Assembly: GCF_030412015.1 (NCBI RefSeq)
Contig: NZ_JASNRD010000003.1
Span: 345,619-409,618, forward strand
Direction of reading: 5' to 3'
DNA length: 64,000 nucleotides
DNA from: Massilia sp. YIM B02763
GTDB taxonomy: Bacteria > Pseudomonadota > Gammaproteobacteria > Burkholderiales > Burkholderiaceae_D
Below the pieces are notes generated by a model, which was given only the letters and a program-made list of their open reading frames with translations, had not been told where the DNA came from and did no database searches. This document shows positions 16,550 to 25,657 of the stretch, one piece after another (the first letter of the stretch is position 1; each line of letters opens with the position of its first letter). A program made the position numbers and the translations under genes.

Positions 16550-16935
16550 TCGGGGGCCTTCGCGCCCTCGATGATCAGTGCCAGGGTGGCCTTGCGGCCT
16601 TCGCCCATCAGGATGTTGTAGGTGCGGCAGGCCGCGTGGCTGTCCATCGACTCCACGCCGATGCGCTGGCCCGACAGGCTGGCCACCAGCTTCGGATGCA
16701 CGAAGCGCTGGCGCTCGCCGGTGCCGAGGATGACGACGTCCGGCTTGTCGGCGGCGATCGTCTCGAAGTGGGCGGGCGTCAGCTCGTCGAAGTGGGCCAC
16801 GTTCCAGGCGCGCGGCGCCACTTCGGGCATGACGAGCACGCTGTAGTCGTAGCGCTTGGCGTTGATCTCGACGCCGGACTGGTCGTAGCCCGTGACGGTC
16901 TGGTATTTTTCGGTGCTGCTGGTATGGAGCTTCAT
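16546..16935 (-). CDS. Mth938-like domain protein
   Basis: A 129-residue protein of the Mth938/DUF498 family. It has the conserved strand-helix core DVVILGTGERQRFVHPKLVA and a C-terminal AACRTYNILMGEGRKATLAL. The family is widespread and uncharacterised (human NDUFAF3 is a relative). It is the first gene of the minus-strand arn cluster and overlaps arnT by four bases. No direct link to lipid A chemistry is known; shared transcription is the only tie. Confidence 0.85.
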   Translation of the reverse strand: MKLHTSSTEKYQTVTGYDQSGVEINAKRYDYSVLVMPEVAPRAWNVAHFDELTPAHFETIAADKPDVVILGTGERQRFVHPKLVASLSGQRIGVESMDSHAACRTYNILMGEGRKATLALIIEGAKAPE

Positions 16936-17135
16936 AGAGAGGAACCGGTAGCGGATGCAGGTCGCAGGTGCGGACGACCATTTTAACCTGCGAATTTAAT
17001 TTGCTGGATTACATTAAAGTTATGTTGGGTTGCTTAATATGGCGGCTTTCGGCAGAATGGAATTTCTTTTTCGCATTGCAACAAATGCGACGCGTGCCGG
17101 CAGCGAACCGCGGCCTGATTGAACAAGGTGATATT

Positions 17136-18362
17136 GTGCGACCGATTTTGAAGTCCAATAAGCTGGATGATGTCTGTTACGAGATCCGCGGCCCGGCCCT
17201 GCAGATCGCGCGCCAGATGGAGGACGACGGCCACAAGATCATCAAGCTGAACATCGGCAACCTGGCCGTGTTCGGCTTCGATCCTCCCGACGAGATCGTG
17301 CAGGACATGATCCGCAACATGTCCGGCGCGGCCGGCTACACGGACTCGAAGGGCATGTTCGCGCCGCGCAAGGCCGTCATGCACTACACCCAGGGCAAGA
17401 ACATCGAAGGCGTCGGCATCGACGACATCTACCTGGGCAACGGCGCCTCCGAACTGATCGTGATGGCCATGCAGGGCCTGCTGAACGGCGGCGACGAAGT
17501 GCTGGTGCCGGCCCCCGACTATCCGCTGTGGACCGCCGCCGTGAGCCTGGCCGGCGGCAACCCGGTGCACTACATCTGCGACGAAGAGGCCGGCTGGATG
17601 CCGGACATCGACGACATGCGCAGGAAGATCACGCCGAACACGCGCGCGATCGTCGTCATCAACCCGAACAACCCGACCGGCGCGCTGTATTCGCGCGAGG
17701 TGCTGCTGGAGATCATCGAGCTGGCGCGCCAGCACCAGCTGATCGTCTACGCCGACGAGATCTACGACAAGACCCTGTACGACGGCGCCGAGCACGTCTC
17801 GATGGCCTCGCTGGCCGACGACGTGCTGTTCGTCACCCTGAACGGCCTGTCGAAGAACTACCGCTCCTGCGGCTACCGCGCGGGCTGGATGGTGGTGTCG
17901 GGCGAGAAGCGCCATGCCAAGGACTATATCGAAGGCCTGAACATGCTGGCCTCGATGCGCCTGTGCGCGAACGCGCCGGGCCAGTTCGCGATCCAGACCG
18001 CGCTGGGCGGCTACCAGAGCATCGCCGACCTGGTGGCGCCGGGCGGCCGCCTGGCGCGCCAGCGCGACCTGGCCCACAAACTCCTGACCGATATTCCGGG
18101 CGTAAGCTGCGTCAAGCCAAAAGCGGCGCTGTACATGTTCCCCCGCCTCGACCCGAAGATCTATCCGATCGCGGACGACCAGCAATTTATCTGCGAGCTG
18201 CTGTCCGAGGAAAAAGTCCTGCTGGTGCAAGGCACCGGCTTCAACTGGAAATCGCCGGACCATTTCCGTCTGGTGTTCCTCCCCAATTCCGACGACCTGA
18301 CCGACGCGTGCGGCCGCATCGCGCGCTTCCTCGACGGTTACCGGCGCCGCCACGCGCGCTGA
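17136..18362 (+). CDS. alaA: Alanine aminotransferase AlaA
   Basis: A 408-residue class I/II PLP aminotransferase of the AlaA (YfbQ) group that makes alanine from pyruvate and glutamate. PLP-binding Asp207 (VYADEIYD) and Lys240 (TLNGLSKNYRSCGYRAGW) are visible, with NPNNPTGALY upstream. A GTG start at 17136 preceded by AAGGTGA was chosen, since it aligns with the family N-terminus; an ORF extends further upstream without support. The AT-rich stretch at 16980-17040 probably holds divergent promoters. hom follows after 17 bases. Confidence 0.93.
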   Translation: MRPILKSNKLDDVCYEIRGPALQIARQMEDDGHKIIKLNIGNLAVFGFDPPDEIVQDMIRNMSGAAGYTDSKGMFAPRKAVMHYTQGKNIEGVGIDDIYLGNGASELIVMAMQGLLNGGDEVLVPAPDYPLWTAAVSLAGGNPVHYICDEEAGWMPDIDDMRRKITPNTRAIVVINPNNPTGALYSREVLLEIIELARQHQLIVYADEIYDKTLYDGAEHVSMASLADDVLFVTLNGLSKNYRSCGYRAGWMVVSGEKRHAKDYIEGLNMLASMRLCANAPGQFAIQTALGGYQSIADLVAPGGRLARQRDLAHKLLTDIPGVSCVKPKAALYMFPRLDPKIYPIADDQQFICELLSEEKVLLVQGTGFNWKSPDHFRLVFLPNSDDLTDACGRIARFLDGYRRRHAR

Positions 18363-18379
18363 AACACGAAAACGCATCC

Positions 18380-19699
18380 ATGAAACCTATCCAAGTCGGC
18401 CTGCTCGGCATCGGCACCGTCGGTGCCGGTACCTTCCAGGTCCTCCAACGCAACCAGGAAGAAATCCGCCGCCGCGCCGGCCGCGGCATCGAGGTGGCCA
18501 AGGTCGCCGCCCGCAAACCCGAGCGCGCCCGCGCCATCGTCGGCGAGGCCTGCGCCATCGTCAGCGATCCGTTCGACGTGGTGAACGATCCCGCCATCGA
18601 CATCGTCGTCGAACTGATCGGCGGCTATGCACCGTCGCGCGAGCTGGTGCTGCAGGCCATCGCCAACGGCAAGCACGTCGTCACCGCCAACAAGGCGCTG
18701 CTGGCGCTGCACGGCAACGAGATCTTCGCCGCCGCCCACGAGAAGGGCGTGATGGTCGCCTTCGAAGCGGCCGTCGCCGGCGGCGTGCCGATCATCAAGG
18801 CGCTGCGCGAAGGCCTGTCGGCCAACCGCATCGAATCCGTGGCCGGCATCATCAACGGCACCACCAACTTCATCCTGTCCGAGATGCGCGACAAGGGCCT
18901 GGACTTCGCCACCGTGCTCAAGCAGGCGCAGGAACTCGGCTATGCCGAGGCCGACCCGACCTTCGACATCGAAGGCGTGGACGCGGCGCACAAGCTGACC
19001 ATCATGGCCGCGATCGCCTTCGGCATCCCGATGCAATTCGACAGCGCCTACGTGGAGGGCATCAGCAAGCTGCAGGCCGTCGACATCCGCTATGCGGAGG
19101 AACTGGGCTACCGCATCAAGCTCCTGGGCATCACCCGCCGCACCGTCGTCGACGAGGCCGAGGGCATCGAGCTGCGCGTGCATCCCACGCTGATCCCGAC
19201 CGCGCGCCTGATCGCCAACGTCGAAGGCCCGATGAATGCCGTGCTGGTGCATGCCGATGCCGTCGGCACTTCCATGTACTACGGCAAGGGCGCCGGCGCC
19301 GAGCCGACCGCGTCGGCCGTGATCGCCGACCTGATCGACGTGACCCGCCTGGCGACCGTCGACCCGTACTCGCGCGTGCCGCACCTGGCCTTCCAGCCGA
19401 CGGAACTGGCCGACGTGCCGATCCGCCCGATGGCGGAAATCAAGACCAGCTACTACCTGCGCGTGACCGTGCAGGACCAGCTGGGCGTGATGGCCGACCT
19501 GACGCGCATCCTGGCCGACGCCGGCATCTCGATCGACGCCGTGCTGCAGAAGGAGCCGGGCGAAAAGACCCGCACCGACATCGTCATCATCACGCACCAG
19601 ACGCGCGAGAAGAACGTCGACGCGGCCATCGCCAAGATCGAGCAATTGCCGACCACGGTGGGCAAGGTGGTGCGCATCCGCCTGGAAAGCCTGGGCTGA
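18380..19699 (+). CDS. hom: Homoserine dehydrogenase
   Basis: A 439-residue monofunctional enzyme that reduces aspartate semialdehyde to homoserine in Thr/Met synthesis. The Rossmann domain starts VGLLGIGTVGAGTFQVL. The catalytic domain has ANKALLALHG, INGTTNFIL and YAEADPTFDIEG. A C-terminal ACT domain (about 360-435, YYLRVTVQDQLGVMADL) is the site of threonine feedback. The ATG at 18380 gives MKPIQVGLLG. It is probably co-transcribed with alaA and ends at a terminator. Confidence 0.97.
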   Translation: MKPIQVGLLGIGTVGAGTFQVLQRNQEEIRRRAGRGIEVAKVAARKPERARAIVGEACAIVSDPFDVVNDPAIDIVVELIGGYAPSRELVLQAIANGKHVVTANKALLALHGNEIFAAAHEKGVMVAFEAAVAGGVPIIKALREGLSANRIESVAGIINGTTNFILSEMRDKGLDFATVLKQAQELGYAEADPTFDIEGVDAAHKLTIMAAIAFGIPMQFDSAYVEGISKLQAVDIRYAEELGYRIKLLGITRRTVVDEAEGIELRVHPTLIPTARLIANVEGPMNAVLVHADAVGTSMYYGKGAGAEPTASAVIADLIDVTRLATVDPYSRVPHLAFQPTELADVPIRPMAEIKTSYYLRVTVQDQLGVMADLTRILADAGISIDAVLQKEPGEKTRTDIVIITHQTREKNVDAAIAKIEQLPTTVGKVVRIRLESLG

Positions 19700-19719
19700 T
19701 CCGGCTTGACGCCGCCGCC

Positions 19720-19751
19720 AGCCGGCGTCCGCGAGGACGGCCGGCTTTTTT
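19720..19751 (+). terminator. Terminator of alaA-hom
   Basis: AGCCGGCGTCC pairs with GGACGGCCGGCT (one bulge) around a 4-base loop and is followed by TTTTTT. Confidence 0.85.
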
Positions 19752-19951
19752 CATGCCTGGTGACGGCGCGGCGGTGGCGGCATGCGGAAGCACAGCGGAT
19801 AGTCATCGGCGAATTCGTCCACGGCCTGGCGTGGGGCGCCATCCGTGCCGTCGAGCCGGGCGATGGTGAGCGCGCGCAGTTCACGCTCGATCTGGTCGTA
19901 CAACGCTTCGCGGGCGTTGACCTGCGAGAGGAAGTGGTCGGTAGGATTCAT
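19751..19951 (-). CDS. Hypothetical small protein
   Basis: A 66-residue ORF convergent with hom. It has a helical, charged N-terminal half (NAREALYDQIERELRALTIA) and a short Pro/Arg/His tail. Codon usage looks like that of neighbouring genes and the product is not low-complexity. I do not recognise a family. It may be a conserved small cytoplasmic protein. Confidence 0.5.
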   Translation of the reverse strand: MNPTDHFLSQVNAREALYDQIERELRALTIARLDGTDGAPRQAVDEFADDYPLCFRMPPPPRRHQA

Positions 19952-20238
19952 GCGCGCATTCTACCTGCGCTGCAGTGCACAAAAAGCGTGTCGGTCGGCA
20001 TGTTTGAGCTGCTTCAAGCCATCGCCGGTTTACGGCAACGCATACTTGTCTGTACGCAATATGCCAAAAGATCTTTATAGCAAAAGGTTTCGGCAAGCGA
20101 TACCAAATAGGTAACGTGGCGCTCCTTGTTACTTGGGGTATCGACCCATGCTACCTAATTTGATGGTCAGCAATACTGGATTTTCAAGGCCAACGTTGTA
20201 CTGTAGATTACGCATCTCGTTCACGAACCGCGATTTCC

Positions 20239-22134
20239 ATGAGCTCCACGCCGCATACCAGCCAGTTCGCCCTGCTTGCCCAGCGCCGCTTCGGCCCCTT
20301 CTTCTGGACCCAGTTCCTGGGCGCCTTCAACGACAACCTGTTCAAGACGGCGCTGATGACGGTGCTGACCTTCGACGCGGCGTCCTGGACCGACCTTTCT
20401 CCGGCGCTGCTGAACAACCTGGTGCCGGGCCTGTTCATCCTGCCCTACGTCCTGTTCTCGGCCACCGCCGGCCAGATCGCCGACAAGGTGGAGAAGGGCA
20501 GGCTGGCGCGCTTCGTCAAGCTGCTCGAGGTGGGCATCATGGCCGTCGCCGCGCTCGGCTGGCTGACGCACACGCTGTGGCTCCTGATCGCGGCGGTGGC
20601 GGGCATGGGCATCCACTCGACGCTGTTCGGTCCCGTCAAATACGCCTACCTGCCGCAGCACCTGCGCAACGACGAGCTGGTCGGCGGCAACGGCGTGATC
20701 GAGATGGGCACCTTCGTCGGCATCCTGCTGGGCGAAGTGGTCGGCGCGCTGCTCGCCAGCCACGGCCACCTGGGCGCGGAACTGGTCGCCTTCGGCACGC
20801 TGGGCGTGGCGGCGCTGGGCCTGGCGTCGAGCTGGCGCATCCCGGTGTCGCCGGCGCCGGTGCCGGACCTCAGGATCAGCGCCAACTTCGTCGCGGAATC
20901 CGTGCGCAACATCGCGTTCTCGCGCAAGAACCGCACCGTGTTCCTGTCGATGCTGGGCAATTCCTGGTTCTGGTTCTATGGCGCCCTGCTGCTGGCGCAA
21001 TTCCCCCTGTACGCCAAGGATTACCTGCATGGCGACCACAGCGTGTTCGTGCTGCTGCTCACCGTCTTTTCGCTGGGCATCGGCACCGGCTCCCTCCTGT
21101 GCGACAAACTGTCGGGCGGCAAGGTCGAGATCGGCCTGGTGCCGTTCGGCGCGATCGGCCTGTCGGTGTTCGGCATCGACCTGTATTTCGCCAGCCTTGG
21201 CTACGTGAACACGGCGAGTGTCGACGCGCTCGCGCTCGTTGCCCAGCAGGGCGCCTGGCGCATCCTGGCCGACCTGCTGCTGCTGGGCGTGTTCGGCGGC
21301 TTCTTCATCGTGCCCTTGTTCGCCCTGATCCAGACCCGCTGCGACCCGCAGCACGTGTCGCGCACCATCGCCGGCATGAACATCCTGAACGCGCTGTTCA
21401 TGGTGGCCGCCGCCGGCGTGGCGATCCTGCTCGTGAAGCAGGGCTTCACGATCCCGGAAATGTTCCTGACCACGGCGCTGCTGAACGCCATCGTCGCCGC
21501 CTACATCTTCTCGCTGGTGCCGGAATTCCTGATGCGCTTCCTGGCCTGGCTGCTGATCCACACGATCCACCGCGTCTCCACCGTGGACGCGGCAAGGATC
21601 CCGCAGGAGGGCGCCGCCGTGCTGGTCTGCAACCACGTCAGCTACGTCGACGCCATCGTCATCATGGCCGCCAGCCCGCGCCCGATCCGTTTCGTGATGG
21701 ATCACCGCATCTTTAAAACACCGCTGCTGGGCTTCATCTTCCGCACGGCAAAGGCGATTCCCATCGCGCCGGCCAAGGAAGACCCGTGGCTGATGGAGCG
21801 CGCCTTCATCGACATCGCCCAGGCCCTGCACGAAGGCGACCTCGTCTGCATCTTCCCGGAGGGAAAGCTGACGCGCACGGGCGACATGAACGAATTCCGC
21901 GGCGGGGTCAGCAAGATCGTCGAGCGCAGCAAGGTGCCCGTGATCCCGATGGCGCTGCGCGGCCTGTGGGGCAGCGTGTTCTCGCGCGACCCGGCCAATG
22001 TGTTCGAGCGCACGTTCGCAAGGGGCTGGCGTTCGCGCCTGGCGCTGGCCGTGGGCGTGCCCGTGCCGCCGCAGGACGTGACGCCGGAAGGGCTGTACGA
22101 GCAGGTGCTGGCGCTGCGCGGAGACTGGAAATGA
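20239..22134 (+). CDS. LplT-PlsC fusion: MFS lysophospholipid transporter with acyltransferase
   Basis: A 631-residue protein. Residues 1-420 are an MFS permease of the LplT type, with about twelve hydrophobic helices and the N-terminal QFLGAFNDNLFKTAL. Residues about 430-631 are a PlsC-type 1-acylglycerol-3-phosphate acyltransferase with the HX4D motif in NHVSYVDA (near 466) and FPEGKLTR (near 540). The fusion suggests import or flipping of lysophospholipid and reacylation on the same protein. Related proteins often also carry an acyl-ACP synthetase; none is present here. Confidence 0.85.
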   Translation: MSSTPHTSQFALLAQRRFGPFFWTQFLGAFNDNLFKTALMTVLTFDAASWTDLSPALLNNLVPGLFILPYVLFSATAGQIADKVEKGRLARFVKLLEVGIMAVAALGWLTHTLWLLIAAVAGMGIHSTLFGPVKYAYLPQHLRNDELVGGNGVIEMGTFVGILLGEVVGALLASHGHLGAELVAFGTLGVAALGLASSWRIPVSPAPVPDLRISANFVAESVRNIAFSRKNRTVFLSMLGNSWFWFYGALLLAQFPLYAKDYLHGDHSVFVLLLTVFSLGIGTGSLLCDKLSGGKVEIGLVPFGAIGLSVFGIDLYFASLGYVNTASVDALALVAQQGAWRILADLLLLGVFGGFFIVPLFALIQTRCDPQHVSRTIAGMNILNALFMVAAAGVAILLVKQGFTIPEMFLTTALLNAIVAAYIFSLVPEFLMRFLAWLLIHTIHRVSTVDAARIPQEGAAVLVCNHVSYVDAIVIMAASPRPIRFVMDHRIFKTPLLGFIFRTAKAIPIAPAKEDPWLMERAFIDIAQALHEGDLVCIFPEGKLTRTGDMNEFRGGVSKIVERSKVPVIPMALRGLWGSVFSRDPANVFERTFARGWRSRLALAVGVPVPPQDVTPEGLYEQVLALRGDWK

Positions 22135-22204
22135 ACGGCCTCAATCTTGCCTGTGCCAAAAGCTTAACCTTTGCGCGCGGCTTTGATATAATTGTGGCCC
22201 GAGT

Positions 22205-22283
<79 letters not shown>

Positions 22284-22298
22284 AGAATCAAGAACTTA

Positions 22299-22324
22299 GG
22301 CCAGCTTCTTAGCTGGCCTTTTTT
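22299..22324 (+). terminator. Phage-supplied terminator after tRNA-Pro
   Basis: GGCCAGCT / AGCTGGCC around TCTT with TTTTTT. It resembles the original host terminator left behind at 63896-63922, which has the same stem and a different loop (TTCG). The phage thus replaces both the tRNA end and its terminator. Confidence 0.88.
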
Positions 22325-22337
22325 CTTTCTTGCAGCG

Positions 22338-22388
22338 TTACCCCTACATTTACCCCTACAGTTTTTACCCCTATAAATTACCCCTGCA
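22338..22388. repeat. Left arm-type repeats (TTACCCCTACA x4)
   Basis: Direct repeats at 22338, 22350, 22365 (CTATA ending) and 22378 (CTGCA ending), spaced 12-15 bases. The same 11-mer occurs twice near attR. The likely role is integrase arm binding in attL/attP. The last copy includes the stop codon of the AlpA-like gene. Confidence 0.7.
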
Positions 22389-22602
22389 AGGCACTTTTTT
22401 CCGGCGTCATGCCGTTGCGTGATGCCTCGATCTTGCTTTGCTGCCACTGCTCAATTTCATCGGAGTCCCATGCGACTGCGTTCCGGCCGATCGCGATCTG
22501 CTTCGGGAACAGGCCGGCTTGCATGTCGCGATAGATCGCCGTACGCGACATACCGACCCGGGCCTTGACCTCGGGGAGGCGTAGGAATTTTTTAGCGTTC
22601 AT
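22378..22602 (-). CDS. AlpA-family MerR-like DNA-binding protein, probable excisionase
   Basis: A 74-residue protein with an AlpA/excisionase winged helix: FLRLPEVKARVGMSRTAIYRDMQAGLFPKQIAIG and WDSDEIEQW. Such proteins bend DNA at att sites or regulate integrase. It is the last gene of the leftward early operon, right next to attL, and its 3' end overlaps an arm-type repeat. Its start overlaps the upstream gene by four bases. Confidence 0.82.
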   Translation of the reverse strand: MNAKKFLRLPEVKARVGMSRTAIYRDMQAGLFPKQIAIGRNAVAWDSDEIEQWQQSKIEASRNGMTPEKSALQG

Positions 22603-23240
22603 TGATCCGTTCCAGTTCGTTTCGTTTTCGTTCCGCGCTGCGGCGCCCGCCTTGCCATCGCGACGTCGACGGCAGCGTCCAGGTCTTCGCCATCGAGAAG
22701 CGCGACCATTCGGCCGGCGGCGTCCAGGCTGGCCACCATCGGCGCCGAGCTGCCGCCCATCTTGTCAGCCTTGTCCCGAAGCCAGAGGTAACGTGCGGCG
22801 TTTTGCTGGAGCTCCATCAAAGCCGACTTGCCGAGGCGCTGACCACTGATGACGACTACCTGCCGGTCGTCCTGCTGCACCTGCATCTGCACCTTTTCGC
22901 TGCTCCTGCAGGTTTCGGCTACTCCTGCAGCCTCGCTCTGGGCCGACTGCGGAGCTAGGCCATCGACGCTCTGCACTCGATCTAGAGCGAGGGTGTCGCC
23001 GTTGCCTCCGGCGCCCATGGCATCGAATAGTGCTTCGGCGACAGCGGGTGCGGCGACAGCGGGCGTGGACTCGAATCGCACCTCGCCAGTCGTGACCAAG
23101 AAGCCGCGCGGCGCCCGGGACGCCGCCCACTGCTTGCGGATAATGTCCGCGTTCTGGACGTCGCCGGCGTCCTCGTAGCGCTTCACGATGGCGGCGAAAT
23201 CTGCGTCGCTTACCGAAATATTTCGTCCAGTCGAATTCAT
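22599..23240 (-). CDS. Hypothetical phage protein
   Basis: A 213-residue protein not recognised. An N-terminal helical segment (VSDADFAAIVKRYEDAGDVQNADIIRKQWA) and a C-terminal one (SALMELQQNAARYLWLRDKAD) flank a low-complexity middle. It has no membrane segment or signal peptide. It overlaps its neighbours at both ends by four bases (ATGA type), so it belongs to the leftward operon. Confidence 0.7.
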   Translation of the reverse strand: MNSTGRNISVSDADFAAIVKRYEDAGDVQNADIIRKQWAASRAPRGFLVTTGEVRFESTPAVAAPAVAEALFDAMGAGGNGDTLALDRVQSVDGLAPQSAQSEAAGVAETCRSSEKVQMQVQQDDRQVVVISGQRLGKSALMELQQNAARYLWLRDKADKMGGSSAPMVASLDAAGRMVALLDGEDLDAAVDVAMARRAPQRGTKTKRTGTDQ

Positions 23241-23473
23241 TTCGGCTCCTTCATCGCTGCCACCTTCATGTGATGGTTAATCGCCCGGTTCAACTGCGCC
23301 TGTGCCTTTTTCAAGTTAGCTTCGGCTTCGGCAAGCATGTGGTCATGCGCCTCTCGCCAGGTGTCGAAGTAGGGCCGGTGCTTCCGCCACATCTGGGCGG
23401 TCTTGTCGACCTTGCGGTAACTGATCCTGGCGATCGGGCCCGGGAAGTACGCCTTTGGATTAGCCCTGGCCAT
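23237..23473 (-). CDS. Hypothetical phage protein
   Basis: A 78-residue basic protein (pattern WRKHRPYFDTWREAHDHMLAEA followed by a coiled helix EANLKKAQAQLNRAINHHMK). It may bind nucleic acid, but no family is recognised. It overlaps the downstream start by four bases and the upstream stop by fourteen. Confidence 0.65.
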   Translation of the reverse strand: MARANPKAYFPGPIARISYRKVDKTAQMWRKHRPYFDTWREAHDHMLAEAEANLKKAQAQLNRAINHHMKVAAMKEPK

Positions 23474-24086
23474 TGCTTCCCTCCTTGTCTAGACTAGCGC
23501 CGAGCCATCCCATCCACGCATACGCCGTCACCATGTTGGTGTACTCACCGCTCTGCTGGCGCAGGTCGAATTGTCTAGGACCTGCCCACGCCTCAAATCC
23601 CGGGCGGACTGTGCCCGTATCAATCGCCTGCTCCAGCTTTGCGACATCGTCGCGCCGGCGCGGCTCTACTGCCTTATTTTCCTCGGCTTCGTCCTGGGCC
23701 GGTCCCATGGCGAGCGCACGTATTGCACCGCTGTAGGCGGCGAAACCGTACGTGATGCCGCGTCCGTAGGTCAGGCTGTGCTTTTGGTAATCGACGCTTT
23801 GTCGAAGCTCCGGCAGCAGCGTCATCGCCTTGATCAGCGCAGCACGCTCCACGGCACGCGCGAAGGCATATGCGTCACCGCCACTGTCTCTCGCGAACGC
23901 TTCGATCTCGTGGCGGGTGAGGGCGCCGACGTCGTCGCGATAGCCGGCGGAGGTCTGTGCATACCGCCACTGCAAGCGCACTTCCTTGGCGGCCGCACTA
24001 TTCCCCGACTCTTCCAGCCGCCACATGCGCGCGGTGAAGGTGTCGTCGCTCACGCGTTCGGCCTGGCTCTTCGCTTGCAGGTTCAT
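23460..24086 (-). CDS. Hypothetical phage protein
   Basis: A 208-residue soluble, mostly helical protein (TFTARMWRLEESGNSAAAKE, FARAVERAALIKAMTLLPEL, GITYGFAAYSGAIRALAMG). I recognise no motif. It is translationally coupled to the next upstream gene (4-base overlap). It lies within the leftward early operon, where such genes are usually host-takeover or recombination accessories. Confidence 0.65.
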   Translation of the reverse strand: MNLQAKSQAERVSDDTFTARMWRLEESGNSAAAKEVRLQWRYAQTSAGYRDDVGALTRHEIEAFARDSGGDAYAFARAVERAALIKAMTLLPELRQSVDYQKHSLTYGRGITYGFAAYSGAIRALAMGPAQDEAEENKAVEPRRRDDVAKLEQAIDTGTVRPGFEAWAGPRQFDLRQQSGEYTNMVTAYAWMGWLGASLDKEGSNGQG

Positions 24087-24283
24087 GCTGGCGCCTTCTG
24101 CGCTTGCGCGCCCCGGTAGATCTCACTCAGCACGAGGTACGCCTGGAAGCAATGGCTGAACAGATCCGTGTGGGCACAGGCGAAAGTCGTCTCGCCCAAG
24201 GTGCCGAGCAGCTTGGCGACGTCGATGCCGTCGACGCGTGCGGGCAGGGCCTCAGCGATGCGATCATTAGACGGGTTATTCAT
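24083..24283 (-). CDS. Hypothetical small phage protein
   Basis: A 66-residue protein starting MNNPSNDRIAEALPARVDG. The start at 24283 overlaps the end of the upstream gene, and the stop overlaps the next start. One hydrophobic stretch (FSHCFQAYLVLSEIY) is too polar for a sure membrane helix. The function is unknown. Confidence 0.55.
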   Translation of the reverse strand: MNNPSNDRIAEALPARVDGIDVAKLLGTLGETTFACAHTDLFSHCFQAYLVLSEIYRGAQAQKAPA

Positions 24284-25409
24284 GACCGACAGCCTTTCGC
24301 TTCGACGCAAGTAAGGACTGGATTTCCATCGCCATCGAGCAAATGCCCGTCATGATCCCTGCGCGAACAAGATGGTCATCGGCGGTGGGTTGCTCGCCAC
24401 CGTCGTCATTTCGTGCAGCTTCGTCGATCAGGCGCACGGCCACTGCTGCGACTTCGGCAGACGTGATAAAGCATTCCACCGCAGGGGATGCGCAATCAGC
24501 CCCTGAACCAGCCACTGATCGCGCCGCATCGATAGTGATCTCGCGCTGTTCGGCGGTGATCGCGGCAAAGTCGACCGCCTCTTCATTGGCAGGCACCCGA
24601 CGGATCGCACGCAAACGCAGTTCGTTCTCGTCCCGTCGACGTTGCCCAGCTGGAGTCGTATCGAAAAGCACCGGCATTGTTCCGCCTTCGTGCACTTCTT
24701 CATCACCAGTGTGATACAGGCTCGGGTGAAATTGCTGGGGCAAGCGCTTGCAGAGGATCGTCAACTCGATGTAAGTCGGCAGATCGTGCTCCTTACCCAT
24801 GCCCCTCAAGATGCGCTCGGCTTCGTAGATGCCATTGATCCGCTTATCGTCCGGGGAGAGGATGAGGTGGTATGGGTCGCCATTAGGCCAGATAGCCACG
24901 CCCGCGTAGACCTCGCCTGGGCAAAGTTCCGGCGTCCCCGCTTTAGCGGGATCGACGAGCGAGGCCGCCCCTGCCGCAGCAGGGACGGTCAGTCCATCGC
25001 CGGTGGTTCGAACAAAGTTGGACCTGACCGCTGCGTCCGTGGCATCACGCTGCTCGGCGAGCTGGCGCTGATCGTGTTCGGTAATGCCGGAAGTTTTTCC
25101 GGCATCCTCGTTCAGGCGCTGGTCGAGCCAGCCAAATTGTAGGCCCGCGCGTTGCTCGAGCAGGCGAGCTGCGAGCTCGCCGATACTGCGGCCTTCGTTG
25201 TAGGTCGGCGAAAGAAACTGGTGCAGCTGCGAGTGGGAGTAGCCCAGCGACTGAGCAAACTTCGACACGTTGCCGCCAGCGCGCTCGCTGATCAAGAGCG
25301 ACAGGCGAGTGCGGCGGATGTCGTTCAGGCCCGCGAGGTACAGGTTGGCGTCGATTCCATCAGCGCTACTGGGTGCTTTCTGGGCGGCAGCTTGGTTTTT
25401 TGCGTTCAT
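24276..25409 (-). CDS. HTH protein fused to a DUF1566-like domain
   Basis: A 377-residue protein. Residues 28-95 look like a repressor-type helix-turn-helix (RRTRLSLLISERAGGNVSKF, then AQSLGYSHSQLHQFL). Residues about 165-240 resemble the phage DUF1566-type segment (PGEVYAGVAIWPNGDPYHLI, DLPTYIELTILCKRLPQQF). The C-terminal part is a helical, unrecognised region. It could be a DNA-binding regulator of the early operon. It is the largest gene of that operon. Confidence 0.65.
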   Translation of the reverse strand: MNAKNQAAAQKAPSSADGIDANLYLAGLNDIRRTRLSLLISERAGGNVSKFAQSLGYSHSQLHQFLSPTYNEGRSIGELAARLLEQRAGLQFGWLDQRLNEDAGKTSGITEHDQRQLAEQRDATDAAVRSNFVRTTGDGLTVPAAAGAASLVDPAKAGTPELCPGEVYAGVAIWPNGDPYHLILSPDDKRINGIYEAERILRGMGKEHDLPTYIELTILCKRLPQQFHPSLYHTGDEEVHEGGTMPVLFDTTPAGQRRRDENELRLRAIRRVPANEEAVDFAAITAEQREITIDAARSVAGSGADCASPAVECFITSAEVAAVAVRLIDEAARNDDGGEQPTADDHLVRAGIMTGICSMAMEIQSLLASKRKAVGHE

Positions 25410-25433
25410 GATGATTTCTCTGAGTGATTGAGA

Positions 25434-25631
25434 TTAGTTACGGTCTTGGGAATGGACGAGCTTCAGTCTCGGCGCCGAGTCCCGTGCGGCAGGGTCACCG
25501 CGCGCAATGCCTTTACCCATGGCGATAAAGGTTGGCTTGGCGGCGCTGGACATCGAGCGGAAGACGTCGATCAGCTGGCGCTCCTGTGCGGTCAACTGCA
25601 GGTCGCTGTTGCTGGTTGTTCGGGTGCTCAT
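25434..25631 (-). CDS. Hypothetical small phage protein
   Basis: A 65-residue protein (MSTRTTSNSDLQLTAQERQL then IDVFRSMSSAAKPTFIAMGK). It starts at an ATG preceded by AGGAGCCACT. The middle helix resembles the start of many phage regulators, but there is no clear fold. It belongs to the leftward operon. Confidence 0.6.
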   Translation of the reverse strand: MSTRTTSNSDLQLTAQERQLIDVFRSMSSAAKPTFIAMGKGIARGDPAARDSAPRLKLVHSQDRN

Positions 25632-25657
25632 AGTGGCTCCTGTGCGTGCAGCCGGAT

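Noticed and set aside
17034..18377. 447-codon ORF opposite alaA
   Set aside because: It is the antisense shadow of a well-supported GC-rich gene; its composition (His, Val, Arg, Gln-rich) is that of a mirror frame.
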